Below, one piece after another: positions 61,754 through 64,000 of a DNA stretch of 64,000 bases (within the stretch, counting starts at the first letter, position 1; the number at the start of each line of letters is the position of its first letter). The position numbers were made by a program, and so were the translations under genes. The notes under the pieces were generated by a model. It saw only the letters and a list, made by a program, of their open reading frames with translations, made no database searches and had not been told where the DNA came from. Location: assembly GCF_047730065.1 (NCBI RefSeq), contig NZ_CP159829.1, forward strand, positions 992,001 through 1,056,000, given 5' to 3'. The stretch is from Njordibacter sp028825405 (GTDB lineage: Bacteria > Pseudomonadota > Gammaproteobacteria > Pseudomonadales > Balneatricaceae).

Positions 61754-63373
61754 ATGGACACATTTGATTACATTGTTGTCGGTGGTGGTTCAGCGGGTTG
61801 TGTGGTGGCTAATCGATTAAGTGCCGACCCAGACGTGAGCGTCTGTTTGATTGAAGCAGGCGGCAATGGCAAAAGTCCTTGGGTGAGTATTCCTGCAGGT
61901 ATTTTTGGCTTATATGGCAATAAGAAATATGACTATAGCTTTGTCACTGTGCCACAAAAGCATTTGTGCAACAGAGTTATGGATGTTAACCGGGGTAAAG
62001 CACTGGGTGGGTCTAGTGCGATTAATAGCATGGTTTACATGCGTGGTAACCGTAATGACTATGATGGCTGGGCTGCCTTAGGTTGTGAAGGCTGGTCTTA
62101 TGATGAGGTATTACCTGTCTTTAAAAATATGGAGGCCAATCAGATTGGTCAAAGTGCTGAATATCATGGATTTGAGGGCGAGTTAAGCGTGTCTGAACAG
62201 CAGGACGCAAATTCTGTGGGCAAAGTGTTTGTCGCGGCGGGTCAAGTTGCGGGGTTACCAGAAAATACAGATTTTAATGGCCCATCGCAATTGGGCTTAG
62301 GCATTTATAATGTTAAACAAAACCGTGGTCAAAGGGTGAGTAGTTATACGGCCTTTTTGCAGCCCGTTGAAAACCGCAGTAATCTCACAATAATGACTCA
62401 TACCCAAGTATTGGAATTAGACATTGTAGACCAAAAAGTATTGGGTCTGACGATTGAAAAGGCGGGTGTGAAGCAGCCGTTGCAGTGCAAAAAAGAAGTC
62501 ATTCTTTGTGCAGGTACAATTTTGTCACCGCGTATTTTACTGGCTTCAGGCATCGGTAATCGTGACGAACTGGATCAATTAGGTATTGACTGTAAACATC
62601 ATGTGCCTGGAGTGGGAGAGAACCTTCAGGACCACATCGACAGTATGGTCACCGTTAGGTCAGCTAAAGCTGAGTCTATTGGGGTGTCGCTTAAAACCTT
62701 ATTGCCTCATGTGCTACCAGCACCCTTAAAATATTTTTTGGGTCGCAAGGGCTGGTGGACCACTAATTATGTTGAGGCGGGTGGTTTTGCCAAAACCAAA
62801 TTAGCTGAGGCTGATAAAACAGACGCTGATGTTCAGTTTCATTTTACACCACTGTATCGCAGTCACCGAGGTAAGAAGTTTGAATGGGGCCACGGCTATT
62901 CGGTATTTACCTGTGTATTGCGTCCCCTTAGTAAGGGTAGTGTTAAATTGGCTAATGATGGGAGTAGGCGCAATGTTGAGATTGATTATAATTTTTTTGC
63001 CCACTCACATGACCAACAAACGTTGGTAGAGGGAGTGAAAAAGGCTCGTCAAATACTGGCGTCATCTGAGTTTGACCATTTGCGAGGTGAAGAGATGGCA
63101 CCTGGAAAGGAGGTTCAAACAGATGCTCAAATTCTTGAGTATCTGCGCCGTACTGCCTCGACTGTCTACCACCCTGTGGGTACCTGTAAAATGGGAACTG
63201 ATGCCATGGCCGTAGTGCATCCAGGCACCCTAAAAGTGACGGGCATGGATAATTTGCGGGTTATGGATGCGTCTATTATGCCTCGCTTGACCAGTGGGAA
63301 CACCTCCGCGCCCACCATGATGATTGCTGAGCGCGGTGCCGCTATGGTGTTGGCAGAACAGCAGGGTCAATGA
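61754..63373 (+). CDS. GMC family oxidoreductase (choline-dehydrogenase-like)
   Basis: A 539-residue FAD enzyme with IVVGGGSAGCVVANRLSADP, signature NRGKALGGSSAINSMVYMRG, second motif LCAGTILSPRILLASGIG, and catalytic His in VYHPVGTCKMG plus SGNTSAPTMMIAE. The middle has a longer non-conserved segment. Together with the ALDH upstream it would take an alcohol to a carboxylic acid. It differs clearly from the two other GMC proteins in the window. Confidence 0.9.
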   Translation: MDTFDYIVVGGGSAGCVVANRLSADPDVSVCLIEAGGNGKSPWVSIPAGIFGLYGNKKYDYSFVTVPQKHLCNRVMDVNRGKALGGSSAINSMVYMRGNRNDYDGWAALGCEGWSYDEVLPVFKNMEANQIGQSAEYHGFEGELSVSEQQDANSVGKVFVAAGQVAGLPENTDFNGPSQLGLGIYNVKQNRGQRVSSYTAFLQPVENRSNLTIMTHTQVLELDIVDQKVLGLTIEKAGVKQPLQCKKEVILCAGTILSPRILLASGIGNRDELDQLGIDCKHHVPGVGENLQDHIDSMVTVRSAKAESIGVSLKTLLPHVLPAPLKYFLGRKGWWTTNYVEAGGFAKTKLAEADKTDADVQFHFTPLYRSHRGKKFEWGHGYSVFTCVLRPLSKGSVKLANDGSRRNVEIDYNFFAHSHDQQTLVEGVKKARQILASSEFDHLRGEEMAPGKEVQTDAQILEYLRRTASTVYHPVGTCKMGTDAMAVVHPGTLKVTGMDNLRVMDASIMPRLTSGNTSAPTMMIAERGAAMVLAEQQGQ

Positions 63374-63386
63374 GAGTGATAACTAC

Positions 63387-64000
63387 ATGAATGAGCTTCC
63401 TTCAAAACCACAAGACGTGGTGATTATTGGTGCTGGCTTTGTAGGTATAGCCACCGCAATGTGGTTACAAAAAAGTGGCCATAAAGTCACGGTAGTGGAT
63501 CCAGAACCTTTTGCTCAAGGGGCTTATTTTGGTAATGCCTGCACCATAGCAACCTACGCTAATAATCCGGTGGGCACCCCTAGAACCATAAAACAAATCC
63601 CCAAGCTGCTATTTAACCCCAACAGTCCTTTAACGATTAATTGGTCTTATTTACCAAAGCTGACTCCTTGGTTGATGCGCTTTGTATGGGCTAGTCGGCC
63701 CTCTCAAGTGGAACATATTGGCCAGCAATTAGGTAGGTTGCTGATCCATGCTCAAAGCGCTTTGATGCCACTCATAGAAACGGCGCAAGGTTCTGATTTA
63801 GTTAAAAAAAATGGAACTTTATATTTGTATGGTAGTGAGGCTGGTTTGGTTAAAGCCCAGCCAGACATTGCTTTAAGGCGTCGCAATGGGATCGCTGTGA
63901 CCGAGTTAACTAAGTCTGAGATTAGCGATTTAGAACCCCACTTGAATCCAATCTATAAGCGTGGTTTGTGGTTTGAAAATGCCCAACACCTGCTCAACCC
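63387..64000 (+). CDS. D-amino-acid dehydrogenase-like FAD oxidoreductase, partial
   Basis: The first 204 residues of a DAO-superfamily flavoprotein, cut by the window end. It opens MNELPSKPQDVVIIGAGFVG with the FAD motif GAGFVGIATAMWLQ, then NACTIATYANNPVGTPRTI and LPKLTPWLMRFVWASRP, the pattern of DadA. These enzymes deaminate D-amino acids to 2-oxo acids; hydroxyproline pathways also use related enzymes. It is 13 bp after the GMC gene. Function assigned by family only. Confidence 0.85.
   Translation, partial: MNELPSKPQDVVIIGAGFVGIATAMWLQKSGHKVTVVDPEPFAQGAYFGNACTIATYANNPVGTPRTIKQIPKLLFNPNSPLTINWSYLPKLTPWLMRFVWASRPSQVEHIGQQLGRLLIHAQSALMPLIETAQGSDLVKKNGTLYLYGSEAGLVKAQPDIALRRRNGIAVTELTKSEISDLEPHLNPIYKRGLWFENAQHLLN

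Overview
The window is a gammaproteobacterial chromosome segment of moderate GC (mid-40s percent by eye). The evidence is the gene set and order: yajQ, an fxsA-groES-groEL block, yciB-yciI, an MnmC homologue, uvrB, a tRNA-Val, and xdhABC-guaD. The many oxidoreductases (three GMC flavoproteins, three aldehyde dehydrogenases, two DAO-type flavoproteins, a luciferase-like monooxygenase) and amine-type uptake genes suggest a marine heterotroph living on dissolved nitrogen compounds. An Oceanospirillales-like lineage is a guess. I saw no prophage, transposase, integrase or CRISPR array.

Layout. 0-18 kb is mostly housekeeping: a TPP enzyme, panE, yajQ, trhO, transporters, an alkyltransferase-like protein, groESL behind a sigma-32-type promoter, an ABC exporter, a 4-hydroxyproline epimerase, yciB/yciI, a cyclophilin and an MnmC homologue whose methyltransferase half looks decayed. 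18.3-25.1 kb is a seven-gene minus-strand catabolic operon, in transcription order: luciferase-like monooxygenase, DUF1185, alpha/beta hydrolase, aldehyde dehydrogenase, succinate-semialdehyde-type dehydrogenase, carboxymuconolactone-decarboxylase-like protein, FCD/GntR regulator. A perfect palindrome of GntR/FCD-operator type lies just downstream of a good promoter at its head, and an SbmA/BacA-type transporter is divergent. 26.6-33.3 kb holds a RutR-like regulator divergent from xdhABC-guaD, which would take guanine and xanthine to urate. 33.4-45.4 kb is mixed: an aldo/keto reductase, a GMC oxidoreductase, a frameshifted phosphodiesterase-type gene, an Na/Pi cotransporter, HAD, RidA, an Atm1-like ABC exporter, an aminotransferase, uvrB and tRNA-Val(GAC).

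45.7-58.5 kb, directly after the tRNA, is a self-contained accessory cluster. On the minus strand are a MocR-type regulator, a GMC oxidoreductase and a DAO-family oxidase. Divergent from these are an enolase-superfamily enzyme, a complete polyamine-type ABC importer (binding protein, ATPase, two permeases), an NDP-forming acyl-CoA ligase and a bicupin. Together they look like uptake, oxidation and CoA-activation of an unidentified amine or hydroxy-compound. 58.6-64 kb has a MOSC protein, then an operon of an N-formylglutamate-amidohydrolase-family protein, an aldehyde dehydrogenase, a GMC oxidoreductase and a D-amino-acid-dehydrogenase-like flavoprotein cut by the window edge.

The best candidates for undescribed biology are the luciferase-like/DUF1185 operon with its operator, and the tRNA-adjacent MocR/ABC/CoA-ligase cluster. 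The most unusual single gene is the MnmC homologue with a degenerate methyltransferase domain. Substrates cannot be assigned from sequence alone.
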